Of a stretch of 64,000 bases of DNA, positions 22,653 through 34,689 are shown one piece after another. The notes under the pieces are model-generated. The model searched no databases. It was given only the letters and a program-made list of their open reading frames with translations, and was not told the DNA's origin. The position numbers and the translations under genes were made by a program. Source of the stretch: Symbiodinium kawagutii (taxonomy: Eukaryota > Sar > Dinophyceae > Suessiales > Symbiodiniaceae); contig VSDK01021698.1 in NCBI GenBank assembly GCA_009767595.1, positions 7,501 through 71,500 of the forward strand, read 5' to 3'. Within the stretch, counting starts at the first letter, position 1, and each line of letters begins with the position of its first letter.

Positions 22653-23376
22653 TACCCCTCACCCCCCCTTATATCTGATGATATATCACAGGTGTTTTTT
22701 AACGGTAATTCATAGTAGTGGCTGTCCATTAACTAATGTACTGGTAACACGACACCCCATTGCACATGTCTAAGATAGCAAATTCCAACTATCACCCAAC
22801 ACACTTCAATCTTGTCATAGCTGGTGCCATTGAAAGTAGCTCGTGTATTTTGATGATCTGGCATGAGTGGTGAGATGTGGTCAAAGCCGTTCCGGAATTG
22901 TGTTTGCGGCGACAAACTGCATGATATGACGCGGGACTCATGGATTCCGCCAGTATTGCAATTACTCTCTTGAACAGTTGCAATGATTCGTCTCATGTCT
23001 CCGTCAACCACTTCATTCCTCGTTTGGCTTGCTCAACCACTTGGCGTGGAAACAATAGTTTAAATCACTCTTGGGTTTCCCTGGCACTAAGTTAATCTCC
23101 GAAATGCTAGACTGCACTGTATGGTGTCCCTGCCGCGAGGTCGTTGTGTGCATAACAATGGAATCAATGGTGCTGGGTATGGGTACGGTCCAAACCATGG
23201 CCAGCACTACTAACGTCATCATTGATCATCTCTATTCCTCATTAAAAGAACATTGTCAAGCATCAACCAGAAATAACGCTCAGCGATTCACCTATTCATA
23301 TTTATTCACTCTGAATTTCCATGAGTCATAGTTAGTTCCTGAGTGAACTCCAGTGATCAACCAGTGAAGACTGCTG

Positions 23377-23467
23377 GGTGGTTGAACCACCCCTATGAAA
23401 AATATGCTTCTTAACCCACCCATCATTGGTTTAATGCTAAGGAAAATCAAGAATGTTTGAAACCACC
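23377..23467. mobile_element. family-3 inverted-repeat element
   Basis: GGGTGGTTGAACCACCCCTA then TGAAAAATAT start, TGTTTGAAACCACC end. Confidence 0.75.
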
Positions 23468-23652
23468 TGTATTAAGCTAACCAAACCTCATTACATTCCC
23501 CCAATTGAACCCTCTTAAGCCTCTCAATGAAGTCATTGATCTCTTAACCAGAAGTAAGCATAGTGAACTCCTACATCTGTAAACTCCCATGATCAACCAC
23601 CCTATTCACATCTATTCACCCTGAATATCCACGAGTCAAAGTCAAATCCTAT

Positions 23653-23766
23653 ATGGCAGTGGATCAAAACCCCGTACCCCTGGTCACCATTCACCATTGT
23701 TTTCCCTCTTATTGTTGGCGGAAATCCCCCATTAGTTGGTTGATTAATATTGACCCATGGCCATAT
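23653..23766. mobile_element. family-2 inverted-repeat element
   Basis: Ends ATGGCAGTGGATCAAAACCC and TTGACCCATGGCCAT. Core CTGTACCCCTGGTTCCC-like and GGTTGGTTAATATTGACCCA shared with the other copies. Confidence 0.8.
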
Positions 23767-23768
23767 AT

Positions 23769-23823
23769 AGCTGGTATATCCCCTACTATTGATGGCTATT
23801 GTCCCCTATTGTTAACCAGCTAA
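23769..23823. repeat. family-4 short palindromic element
   Basis: AGCTGGTATATCCCCTACTA ... GTTAACCAGCT; further copies at about 24841-24902 and 45635-45688. Confidence 0.6.
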
Positions 23824-24081
23824 ACCAGCTAGAAACGACCAGCTCGTTGTTGGTTGGTGAACTGCTTGACCTAGCTTGTCAAATCCTATGTAAACTCCCA
23901 TGATCAACCTCTTAAGCCTCCCCTAGAGTTGACCTGTCATAGTCAAATCCTATAATCCTATATCAGCAACCGAATTTTTGACCTGACTTGTTTGGCATGT
24001 GTTCATTGGTCAAGTGAGTGAGGGTTAAAATATAGTATATCAGTCATAGTCAAATCCTACATCTGATCAACCAGCAGAAGT

Positions 24082-24240
24082 TGACCACGAAGCGCGCCAG
24101 CGACGACCATCGATCGATCTCCCGGCGCAGCTCAGCTGTAGCCCCCGGGTGGAGCTGCAGCTGCTCCAGCTCCGCCTCAGCGAGCGAAACGGAGGTGGTA
24201 GCGGCTGCTGCGCAACGGTGGGTTGCCAGGACTTGGGAAG
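24082..24240 (-). CDS. exon, unrecognised, helical and acidic
   Basis: The minus-strand frame reads EASQVLATHRCAAAATTSVS then LAEAELEQLQLHPGATAELR then REIDRWSSLARFV, with nearly all codons ending in G or C. A GTCAAC donor follows. Two helices are likely. The family was not identified. It may share a gene with the exons at 25197-25314 and 25974-26135. Confidence 0.5.
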
Positions 24241-24840
24241 CTTCAAAGCTAAGGATGGTTTATTTATGTTTATTTTTACTTATAAATGTTTGATATAAGG
24301 ATGATAAACTGGTGGATTATTGGTTTATTGATGTTTATTGCCTATAAATGGTTGATCTGGGATGATTCGGGGGACAGTGTAGGAAGGGGAATGTGCCTGT
24401 AACAGGGGGGAAGAATGGGATCGAGCGAGCATTTAGATAGGTAGCAAATTCCACTCATCATATACCGACGACCAAAGCTCACAATCCAATAAACAGCAAA
24501 CAATATTTGGTTCGGCTGTTATCTGCATGTCATGGTGTTGCCACAGTCAGAACAAGCACCATCGACAAAGTAATTCAAAGTTCATCGTCGCTGGATTGGT
24601 CTTACTGATGGATGCAAACCCAAGAACCTGGTCGACCATACGATCCCAATTCGCGACAACCAAGTGCCTCCGGTGCTTTCATCCTTCAAAGAATCTGAAC
24701 CTGGAGTCTACAACCTGGAGTCTACAATTGGTTGGTTGGTTAACTGCTAGATAACCAACCATCACAGCTTGTTAACCAGTTAAAGTAGTTTGATGGTTGG
24801 TTAAAGTACTTCAGTTTGTGGTTGGTTAAGCATATATAGC

Positions 24841-24902
24841 CTAGCTGGTATATCACCTGTTATTGTTGGTTATCATCCCTTATTATTAACCACTAACCAG
24901 CT
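24841..24902. repeat. family-4 short palindromic element
   Basis: CTAGCTGGTATATCACCTGT ... ACCAGCTGG with ATTGTTGGTTATCATCCC in the middle. Confidence 0.6.
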
Positions 24903-25196
24903 GGTTAACCATTGGTTGGTGGGTTAACTGCTAGATACATTGACCACCAGCCAGTAGTTGTTGAACCATTATTGCTGGTCACTCTCCTCTATTATTAACC
25001 ATTATTAACCACAGTTTCCCTATTAAAAAAAACACCAACCAGTACAATATCTAACCATAGCTATGAACCATCCTCCATCAGCACCGCTCCCCGGTATAAT
25101 TAACCACCAACCAACTATGATATATTTAAGATAGGGTACCTAACCAGCTGAGATAATCAGCTATGGAACCACCAACCATCACCAACCAGAAAGTAC

Positions 25197-25314
25197 CTCA
25201 TCTTGCCATCACAGCTCCACAGGTGCTGGGCTCCAGCACTGGGCGAGGCCGGCGTCACGGTGAGCAGCCCATCCAGGTCCGGCCGCGCCGCGGGAGACCG
25301 CGAGGCGCCGCCGC
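25197..25314 (-). CDS. exon, unrecognised
   Basis: Starts after TTCGAAG and ends before GTACTT. Reads GGGASRSPAARPDLDGLLTV then TPASPSAGAQHLWSCDGKM with almost exclusively G/C-ending codons. The product is unknown. The long plus-strand frame over the same bases is a shadow. Confidence 0.5.
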
Positions 25315-25973
25315 CTTCGAAAACGAGCGATTTCTGGAGGAAAAACCAGCGAAGTCCAGGGGAAAGCTATGGATTTCTAGGGGAAAACGAGCGAGAAACC
25401 ACGGCTATTTCTACAGGGGGAAACCATGGATGGCTGTGGGAAACAAACAGCAACTTCGGAGAAAACGCAAAAATAGAGCTATAGTTCTATATGGGAATCA
25501 TGGTTTAACGTGTTTGCTAATATGGTTTAACGTGTTTGATAATGGTTTTGCATTGATGAAGTAATTTCATGGTCCGTCCCACGAACTGATAGTTGTCAAT
25601 CACTGAACCACCACTTGGGATGATTAAGTTGTCATTAGTTCAACGTTTATGGTTGGGTAATGATGGTCGACCACCTCGTCATTCAGATACCCTCGAGGCT
25701 TGTCATTGGGAAAGCCATGATGATTAAAGGCGCTTGCAGTGATGCATTATTGACGCTTCATGATGCTTAATGAAGGTTTCGGTCATGGTTATTGATTTTG
25801 CCCATCGTCCCAGCCTTCGGATTGTACTACGGGCTAAACGTCTAAAGTGATGGCTATTTATTGACAACGACAACATAGCCCATGACGGTCGGTAGTGTCA
25901 ATATACGTCAATCAATCATAAGAGGACAATCTCCCATAGATTCTTTACCCATTGACATTGACGATTTCTTCAC

Positions 25974-26135
25974 TTCCAGAAAGTCTCCTTTCCACAAGCA
26001 TAGGATGCCCGGTACAGTGATGTTCACCAGCTTAGCATTCTCAGCTGGGGACTCCACCACCAGGGCCACAGGGCCGGACCCGGCCCTGCCTTCCATGGGC
26101 GCAGTTCCAGCCAAGCTCAAGCCGGGATCTCCCTC
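25974..26135 (-). CDS. exon, unrecognised
   Basis: Starts after TCCGCAG and ends CTGGAA|GTGAAG. Reads EGDPGLSLAGTAPMEGRAGS then GPVALVVESPAENAKLVNIT then VPGILCLWKGDFLE. The beta-rich character suggests an extracellular or sandwich domain, but no family is recognised. Confidence 0.5.
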
Positions 26136-26753
26136 CTGCGGAGATGTTGTGGCGCTTCACAACTGATTCATGCTGAATGGTTAACCATGGTGAATGCTAT
26201 GTGGTTCAAGTGATTCACCTTCACTTATATAAAATGGTGAATAAATGTAGGTCAATAAAATGGTTCATCATAGTGGTGATGATGGTTCAATGGTTTAATA
26301 AACATTGAATTTCTAGTGGTGATTATGTTATGATGGTGTTACAGCTAGACTCACTACAGTGGTATGGAAAATGGTTAAGAATCATGTGTCAATAAATATT
26401 GATTCACTATAGTGGTGATACATAATCTTTTGGTGATAATTTATCTTTTATATAATCATTGTGGTTAATTAATATTGATACTTGTTCTAATGATAATGAA
26501 ATGGTTAGTGAATGGTCAATTTATATGCTGAATAATGGTTCTCCCTCTAGAGACGGCGATCTCGCTGGTTCTGCAACAAACATCAGGCACCAGCTAGTGC
26601 AGCAGATGTGACGTTCCCTGACTGAACAAACTAACTCGATACCCAGAATGGATCAGAATGGTAGACAATTTCATGCAAAAAAAACAAACTTGTCCTGCTA
26701 CTTCCAATAGCCTTTCCCCAAATCTCCGCACTGTCGTCAGCATCCCAAGATGT

Positions 26754-26867
26754 GGGTGTTTCTCAGAATATGTGTACCCCGAGTTATCATCCTTCATACT
26801 AGTCATCATTCCTAATCAACCAACCACACAACTTTTGGGGTACCGAAAACTGGCTTGAGAAACCACC
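26754..26867. mobile_element. family-1 inverted-repeat element, TSD ATGT, in the BART gene
   Basis: 114 bp flanked by ATGT (26750-26753, 26868-26871). It interrupts the minus-strand frame directly after EMPH of the BART gene's last recognised exon. Confidence 0.9.
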
Positions 26868-29800
26868 ATGTGGCATCTCCTTTATCAGAAGCATCTGCTG
26901 CTTGAACGACAGAAAGTCAGTGAGGGAGATGAGCAACTCAAGCACTGCACAATCCTCGGCGCATGGCTTGGGCAGCGTGGACACGACAAGGGAATCCCTA
27001 TAGGCTTTGAGTTACCATTGTAGAAGGTAACCAACGCCAGTTACAACAGTGGTTGAAACCAGCTGGTTATACCTACTATGATGGCAACTAGAAGCATAGA
27101 TAATGACAAATTGGTTTCGAAAATGTGTTTTCGGTAGTGTTTTTGTTGCCAGTTGTTCATGTTCATTATCGTTGTTGTGGTTGATGGTGGCGGCGGTATT
27201 GTTGTATTGTGGGGTGTGTAGCTGTTGTCATTGCTGTTTTGGCTCTTCTAGCTTATGTAGCTATCACATGATCTTAACAGCAGGTTGTGTTTTTGCAGTG
27301 CTTCTCTACAGGAATGGGTCGAAACATCATATCAAAAAACGCAACAAAATTAAAAAAAAACTCCATATGAAGGAAAACACATGCAGAATACCATACATAT
27401 CACTTCATCGCAGTAGTGAATGTCAGAACTTCCAGGAAGTGGAGCACTGACAAATCAGTTGACGATTCAGGTTCCAAGTTCACCAGGTATCAACCCATAC
27501 ATCGGCATTGCGGCATTACTCAAGTGTAACTTTGAGCCATTTAGTAAAAATATAACTAAGAAGGGAACAAAAGAGTTACTTTCTCAACTTTCAAGGGCAG
27601 TACTGAAAAGTCACAACAGCTCTTCAAAGCTGATACTGATTTCTCAAAACCAGAGCTGTTGCAACCATTGATCTATAGCATAAGCTGATTTACTGTAACA
27701 TGTACAGTGCAGCCATTGTAAATCCTCTGAACAGAGCTCATACTCATTTCTTGAAACACCAGGTTCAATGCATCACCGGCCGAGCAGTTTCATAGTCATA
27801 GTCCATGTTCCATTCTACTGCTCTTGACTAGGGATTCTTGGTGACTTCGCCCTCATGGGAATGTTCTACCCAGTGATGTCGTTGGTTGCATCCAGCCATG
27901 TAAGCCTTACATTGGCCGCTCATCAACCAGCTGGCCATTAGACTACATGTTTTCCTGAGCCGATCCGCAATTGGCTGGTCCCAATGAAAGCCTATGGTGA
28001 ACCGTAATGAAATAACATCGTGTCATAATCGACTTTCACTGTATCGATTACCAAGTGTAATCTAGTTTATTCAAATCAACACATGTTAAGCAACAGCTTC
28101 ATGGGTTTGACTGGTTAATTCACAGTGTCATGAAACAAATGGAAACCACATATAACGAACATATCTATCAACAAAAACAGTCAAATGAATGAAGACAACC
28201 ACATCAATCAACAAACAAAACAATCAAATGAATGGAAAACAAACACAGCAACCAAGCAATCGCATCACAACAGGCAGTTTTACAATGCTGGGCATCGGAC
28301 AATCTCGTCTTCACCTGGAATTGCGAGATTCATGGAGCACATGCATGGCAAATAACACGACTGGAGTCATATTGGTGGTTTCTCAAAATGGGGGGAACCC
28401 CCGAAAATGGTTTTTGAATGGTTAAGAATGGTCATTAGCGAATGGAGAATACCGACACTAAGGGATATACCCAAAAAAACAGGATGACTTTGGGATATTC
28501 CTATTTTGAGGAACACCTACATTGTGTTTGGGATGTGTTGGCTAAAATGGCTGTGGGTCAGTTCACCCTGTAACCCTGGCGTACCATCATTAACCATTGG
28601 ATTCCAACTCAACTTATTGTTGGATATTACCCCCCCATAATTACCCATGCTTATCAATTATAAACCATTCTCATTAGCCAGTACTAACCAATATCAATCA
28701 CTATTATTTCCTAGAAAAGTGATGGTTCATATTGACCCATAGCCACATGGCTGACTGGGTCAATACCAACACAAAGCAGTTTCGCTTCGAAATGGTCAAG
28801 GCTGCCTGGTTTCTGATCACCAAACTGATCACCAAAAATGGCACATGGGCCCACCTGGGACACACCTGGGACCCACCTGGTTCAAAGTTGCCGAGCAACT
28901 CACCACAATGACTGATTCATCAATGGTAAACAGCTCTAAACACACACACACACAGAAACATGTGTCACGCTTGGATGTTGCAAGATGTTAGGGCGCATAG
29001 GTAGTAGTCTCCCAGGATGCACCCAATCGTTCAAAATTAGATTCCTGTGATTCAAATAGCAAAAAGATACCTACGAACGCAAAAAAGACCGCTTGGGGGA
29101 GATTCAACAAAAAAGATTGATCGATTCTATTTCACCAGTTTTATCCATCCAATTTATCTATTATGTTTGTTGAACAAACAGATCGAGAAAACATCCATTT
29201 ATCACATCAAAGAGATAATCTATCGGATTTATGCTCTCTTCTGTTGAACAATAAGATACCATAAATCATCCATAAATCCATCGGGGGAGATAGATTGAAC
29301 ATTTATCCAACAAGGATTTATTCCATAAATCCATAGGGGCATACTATAAATCCATTTATACCATATATCCAACAAAATACCTCCTGGGGGAGTCCGACTT
29401 GGTTCCTTCCTTGGAATCCTGTGCTGCCCATCGCCTCGTGTGGATAGCTCTTCCAAGAAGCTGCTCATCGAAAAGCTGCGGCGGAGATTCGAAGGAGTTC
29501 CATCGTTACAGGTCGACAAAGAAACAACCAGAGATACTCCAGTATGATTATGCAATGTCAGTTTTGCTATCATTGCGATGTCTGTGTATGTATGGCTGGA
29601 GAATGCGAATGGCAAAACAAATGATGTCATTCATGGATAGAGCTATAGAGATAGATACATGCATAGACAAAGAAGACGGGTACTTAACAAACAAGTAAAT
29701 TGTTTGACAGAAACAAACACTGCATCAGAATTGTACGCACACTAACAAACTGTAGATCAAATATTAGTACTGAATAAGTACCATAAATTCTTTGCCATCA

Positions 29801-32372
29801 AATTCTATGCCATCAAACGTCTTATAATCATACTGTGATTTGTGGAAATCTGAATGGTATGTGAGCTTGTTGCCATCTGGGCATGCTGAAAAACATGGGT
29901 GGTCAGTGGTCCCAGTTTTGCACACCTGTTGTATATGTTTTGTCTATTCAATGAGAATTATCACTAACTCAGCACAACAAAACGTATTCGCATTTGTGTC
30001 CCTGATAGCAGGAATCACAATTTGACCAAAAAAACGACGCAACAACTCAACAATCCTGACATAGTGGCTCACATGGATGGGTGCCATGCAGGGGCCGCCC
30101 CCAAACATAGGGATCTCACTACTACAAGGTGGTCCCTCTCAGTGCTGCGTTGGTTAATCAGTCGTTCAACTTAGAATAAAAGTCATGTCTACCATAAAGG
30201 ACTGGTATCCCTGCCATTTGTCTATACATTTATAGATTTATCTGAATGATGCTGATTACAATTGGTACTGATCCACTGTCATTCCTGTTATAAATACAAA
30301 TGTATATATATATATATACATATATTTGCTTGTAAAGATGATCTTTACATGATCTAACTTATATATGCTAATATCTCACTACTGTTTACTGCGACTTTGT
30401 AGCTCCGCCAAACCAAGCGGTGTTTTCAACCATGGCTATTGATGGTTTTTGAAAATAGGGAACCCCAAATATGTGGTTGTTTATTAATAAGAACATTGAT
30501 TGCTATTTGATGATTTGACGGATTTTAAGGGTACCCCCCATTCAAAGAACCCACCACATCTACCATTGCCGTCATCACTGGAACTTCCTTCAGCAACCAC
30601 TGATGCGCTATGGCAGTCCACTCAGCCCCTGACCCAGGGATGGCCGCAGTCATCTGCGTTTCTAAATGACCCTCTATGAGCGCCTTAGTGGCAATGGACG
30701 GGCCAAGGGCTAGGGGCCTATGATGGCCTATGGCTAGCTGGCAAGTCATTGACCATCCCCGAAAGTTTTAAATTTCCATGACTCATTGCACTGACAACAT
30801 GCACATTGCTGAAGGGTGGAGTTGCTTATCCAAAGTGTGTCAAGCACTGCTGTCATCAGTAATCTGAGCTCCCAGAATCTTCTGCGGCTCTCAGTGGCTC
30901 CCACTTCAACGTAGTTTATGATTTTTTTCTAGATACCAGGTAGTTTGATGATTCTCAACTCGAAGTAAAGCAAACCAACACTGCCTTGTGTGTTGCATAG
31001 ATGTTTACCCCCCAAAAAAAATGATAAACCGAGGCCCTATGGAGAAATAGATGTTTTGTTGGCACCAACTTTCGAGGGCAATCCATGTATGCAATGGGTG
31101 CATACAATCCAACTGTTGGATATCCATCCTCCATTGCTAAGAAATACTGACCCACAAAATAGTTACTAGATGGCTGGCCTCCATTCATTCAACGAACAAG
31201 CTCTGTCATAAAGGTGTAGTCAAGCCTTCAAACAAGGATGCACCACAAGGTTTATTTGTCTAACAAGTGTCTTGTATTATGATCTGATCTGATATACTCA
31301 CATGTCATATGCATGAGATCAAACAATGCCAAGCATGATGCTGAGAAGCAATGGGATCTGAATCAAACGTCTACTGGAATCCTGACTGCATAGTAGACTT
31401 CCCAAGGGTAGTGGCGACTGCTCAAGGGACGATGGATGATAGTCAATACACTTGAAATCTTGATGGAATCAATCAAGATAACACATTATAAATCTATATA
31501 CTGTATGCAAATAAAAAAATAAATACATATATATATAGTACGTATATAAATAAATAAATACATATATATATATATATATATTCCCAGCACCTCCTAACAA
31601 AATAGCAATATCATTCCCTTTATGTTTATTGATAAACCACGGACTCCAGATTTGTAGCATGGGTCATCAAGAGATCATGAGAAAACCTGGTCGCAGCTGG
31701 GAGCCCCTGCGGAGTATTGATGGAACAAATCCGTGTAGATGAACTTGTTCTCCTCCGTATCCTTTGCAGTGACAGCTGACGGCAGCCAGTCTTGCAACAG
31801 GATGAGATGAAATCATACTGCTTAAATCGTTCCATATGTTGAGCAGGTTCGTTCACAAAAAAAACAGTGGTTGAAAATAACCATGGTCAACAGAGCCCTT
31901 GACTGCGGTGCATGCTAACTGGGGATGTAATGATGCTTATACTAACGATTAATTTCCGATTAATTGACAAACAACGCCACTTACAGTTTCCGTAGCTATC
32001 ACTGAGGTTGAAAGCAACTTGGAAATTGGGATCAGGATGGATCAGAATGCTGGCATAAGGAGATTTCATCTACACCGGAGCCTTGTAGATCTTGGCGCTT
32101 TGAAGATCTTTGAAGAAACTATGTGCAGCCGTGTGCATCCAGCCACAAGTATAAGTCAGTACCAACAATCTGAGGATTCTGTGGTTCAGACTCTTCCCCA
32201 CCAAGCACCCAGCCAACCAAGCCTCAGCAACCAACCAGCGTTGGATGGTGTGAACAGTCCGTTGTTCAGTGCGCTGCTGCTGTAACCGTTACCCGCACCT
32301 CGAAGTGATGGCAATGCTCTCGGCAGAAGGTGTTCAACAGCTCCTTGTGGCGCTTGGGAAGCGAGGCACCGG
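26868..32372 (-). CDS. BART-domain protein, ARL2-binding protein (ARL2BP)-like
   Basis: Four minus-strand exons join in phase. 32372-32299: AGASLPKRHKELLNTFCREH then CHHFE, GT donor. 31761-31687: DTEENKFIYTDLFHQYS..., GT donor. 30683-30558: ALIEGHLETQMTAAIPGSGA then EWTAIAHQW..., GT donor. 26966-26868: EDCAVLELLISLTDFLSFKQ then QMLLIKEMPH. Together they give the BART fold signatures F...HC..FE, EENK.IYT..F..Y, IE..L......IPG and LL..TDFL.FK. ARL2BP and its relatives bind the GTP form of ARL2/ARL3 and are found at centrosomes, basal bodies and mitochondria. Upstream exons are missing from this list. The third exon's donor abuts an inverted-repeat element, and a second copy interrupts the frame right after EMPH, so the C-terminus is uncertain. 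The last exon's 5' end could be GAG|GAT instead. Confidence 0.75.
28374..28517. mobile_element. family-1 inverted-repeat element, long variant
   Basis: About 144 bp, ends GGTGGTTTCTCAAAATGGGG and CCTATTTTGAGGAACACCT. Confidence 0.7.
28548..28746. mobile_element. family-2 inverted-repeat element, long copy
   Basis: Ends TGGCTGTGGGTCAGTTCACC and ATTGACCCATAGCCA; about 200 bp because of extra AACCAT-type filling. Confidence 0.75.
29390..29512 (-). CDS. exon candidate inside the BART gene interval
   Basis: The minus-strand frame reads WNSFESPPQLFDEQLLGRAI then HTRRWAAQDSKEGTKSDSP with good codons and ends CCCCCAG|GAGG or AG|GT. It does not resemble any part of a BART domain and is not required for phase, so it may be alternatively used or belong to a nested gene. 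Confidence 0.35.
30444..30555. mobile_element. family-1 inverted-repeat element, diverged
   Basis: Ends GGTTTTTGAAAATAGGG and CATTCAAAGAACCCACC. Its right end starts two bases after the GT donor position of the BART exon 30683-30558. Confidence 0.7.
31530..31580. repeat. (TA)n runs
   Basis: Two TA runs separated by TACGTATATAAATAAATAAA. Confidence 0.8.
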
Positions 32373-32434
32373 CTGTGAGGACAAGGCCGTGGATGGACGG
32401 ACCATCAACGGTTTTTCACAGCTGAAATATAGGC

Positions 32435-32525
32435 TGGGGTTTTGAAATAGGGGAAATGGTTGGTTTGTTGCTATATTAATGGTTAATAGTGTATGATTTG
32501 TGGGGTCCCCTATTTTGAGAAAGGA
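32435..32525. mobile_element. family-1 inverted-repeat element, degenerate
   Basis: The right end GTCCCCTATTTTGAGAAA is clear; the left end is eroded. Lies upstream of the BART exon 32372-32299. Confidence 0.55.
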
Positions 32526-33029
32526 CGAAACTTCTCGGAATCGTGTTGCCGTGTAGGTCAATTCAAAGTGCTTTCCAGGGTTTTGCTATTGAGCAAGGAA
32601 CGGGACTGCCAAACAGTTTCAGGAGCAACGCCTGTTAAGCAACGCCTATGAAAATAAACAAAAGCCGACACTGCTCCAACACACTTGAAACAATGCACAC
32701 TATGCGCACTATGCGTCATTGAATTATTTGTTCTCAATCCCAAGCATCACAGATTCAATGACAGGAAGTACCTTGAAGCAGCTTTCAAAAGCAGAACCAT
32801 TCTGAAAACAAGTTCTGCTCATGGAGTTACAAAAAGACATCATCACCATCAACAAACATAGCTACCAGCACCACCAGCACCACCATCATCATGACATTGG
32901 TCCTGGGTTTTGGCAAGTCCTGTTATTGAGGTATAGTACCCCTGCTCAAATGGCTGGCTGCACAACTGATTGCACATGTCGGTGCATCAGTCGGTCATTC
33001 AGTCATTCTTTAAACTTGTCACAGTTTTA

Positions 33030-34110
33030 ACCGTTGTTATCATCTGTTACCCACTCAATAATCATTAATTGTGTGCGTGTCCGTTTTCTATATTGTTTGA
33101 AGCATTCACACTGTTTCAATCCTTCTTAATTGTATATTAACGCAAATTGATCAGTGAGCCATAAAATCATCAGTGAGCCATAAAATCCATTCACTCACCT
33201 ATGTTGAGTCCCTTTCCAGCCTTGTCATTCAGTATGAAACATGATCAGCCACTGCATTTGAGTTAATTGATTATGTTTGCTGCCTGTAGTCAATGATCAT
33301 ATTGAACTACAGCAACTATGAATCAGCCGTCAGTCATGTTTGTTCAGTATTGACTATCACGAGGTGTAGAGTATCATGGCCGCCATGACTAGCCACCATG
33401 ACATTGACTATTGAAACCATCATCCATCTGAGCTCATGATGAAAAATCACCTTCCCTAACCACGACCATTGATCATCAACCACCATGATCGTGAAACGCG
33501 TGAGAAATGATGACCACCCGCTGTTGGATCAACCATAAATGAACCATCAAATAATTGACCTTCGAACATGCATCCATCATTTCACATACCAACATGGACC
33601 ATGATCAAACATGATGAAGCGTTGTTTTGCCAACCCTGGCGTGTAAGGAATTAACGGCAACTCTGGCAAACATTCATTGATCATGAATCACCACTAGCCG
33701 CTGACAGTCATTGACCATCATAAAACATAAATTGACCGTACATTACGCATGTATCATCCATCAACCACCAATTAACTATCAATCTCCATCATCTCCACAT
33801 CAATGAATGGCAGAATCACGTGATGAGTCAAACGCAAAGCAATCATGAGTAAGCATGGTTAAGCATGGTTAAGCACTGGTAACCCATATCACCTACACAC
33901 GTGCCCTTTCAGCATTCTTCTAGCACTGCGCCCTGCCAAACCTGAAAGGAGTCGTCCAGAACAGCCTCTTGCAGTGCTTCCACCTCAAGCAAGAACCAAT
34001 GATGAACAAATATGTTGTGATTCACCTACCAGGTGGGGCCCATATGTCCTAGGTTGGACCTAGTCACACATGATTACCTAGCTAGCTTAGTTTATACTTT
34101 GTAACTAGGT
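33030..34110. other. low-complexity stretch without a gene
   Basis: Dominated by CATGATCAACCAT/ATTGACCATCAT-type degenerate repeats. A 19-base tandem (TCAGTGAGCCATAAAATCA, two units) is at 33149-33189 and GGTTAAGCAT is repeated at about 33850-33880. Confidence 0.45.
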
Positions 34111-34120
34111 CCCAGGTCAA

Positions 34121-34681
34121 CTACCAGTTTTGGTAGATAGAACCAGAGTTAAATGGCTGATAGACCACCTTATAACCCGGGGCCCAAACCCTGCAGAAAT
34201 CGGGTGGTTTCTGAACATAGGGGTGCCCGCACTTCTCACCCCATATGCTGATCATTAATAGTACTAAACCAACCATTTTGGAAGTTCCTGTATTTTGATA
34301 AACCCCATCTAGGTGAAACTCCAGGGTGAAGCTAGGTCCCTCCTGATGGCATGACGCCAGGGGTGGTCCGTTGCGAAGCCATAGGAGCGTCCCAGCGGGT
34401 CCCACCCCGGGTCCCACCCCGGGTCCCACCTGTCGGTCAAAGGCTGCGTCCTCAGGGCTGCTGGGATCACCGGTGATGATGAAGTCTTCCTCAGCGCCCC
34501 TTCCCAGCAATGCCAAGGTGGACAGCTTTCGCAGGGAAGCCATCCCTGGGTCCAGGACGTTTAGCAGGTAGCCTCTGGTATAGTGTCCCATGGCTGGCTG
34601 GAAAATCACCATCTTTTGATGGGAAACCCTGGGAAACCTGCTATAAATGATGCGTTCTCCATTGCCATGTTGGTTTACCAC
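34121..34681 (-). CDS. exon(s), unrecognised, interrupted by an inverted-repeat element
   Basis: A minus-strand frame is open for 186 codons. The convincing part is MVIFQPAMGHYTRGYLLNVL then DPGMASLRKLSTLALLGRGA then EEDFIITGDPSSPEDAAFDR. A triple GGTGGGACCCCG tandem (34398-34432) follows, which could mark an intron start (CGACAG|GTGGGACC), then EGPSFTLEFHLD. A family-1 element (34202-34306) comes next and stays translatable. After it come FCRVWAPGYKVVYQPF and a stop. Whether the element is spliced or read through cannot be told. No family is recognised. Confidence 0.4.
   Translation of the reverse strand: MVNQHGNGERIIYSRFPRVSHQKMVIFQPAMGHYTRGYLLNVLDPGMASLRKLSTLALLGRGAEEDFIITGDPSSPEDAAFDRQVGPGVGPGVGPAGTLLWLRNGPPLASCHQEGPSFTLEFHLDGVYQNTGTSKMVGLVLLMISIWGEKCGHPYVQKPPDFCRVWAPGYKVVYQPFNSGSIYQNW
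34202..34306. mobile_element. family-1 inverted-repeat element within an open frame
   Basis: Ends GGGTGGTTTCTGAACATAGG and CCTGTATTTTGATAAACCCC; ATC stands at both edges. The minus-strand frame is open throughout. Confidence 0.7.
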
Positions 34682-34689
34682 CTATTCCC

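Larger units (their letters stand above)
22660..24060. other. stretch without a convincing gene, rich in short inverted repeats
   Basis: Holds a family-3 element (23377-23467), a family-2 element (23653-23766) and a family-4 palindrome (23769-23823). The rest is AT-rich. Confidence 0.4.
27000..29380. other. large intron of the BART gene or intergenic, no clear exon
   Basis: Contains a family-1 element (28374-28517), a long family-2 element (28548-28746), a short CA run near 28940 and A-rich frames. The Cys/Leu-rich plus-strand frame at 27103-27450 has poor codon use and is not called. ATAAATCCAT recurs several times at 29250-29370. Confidence 0.4.
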
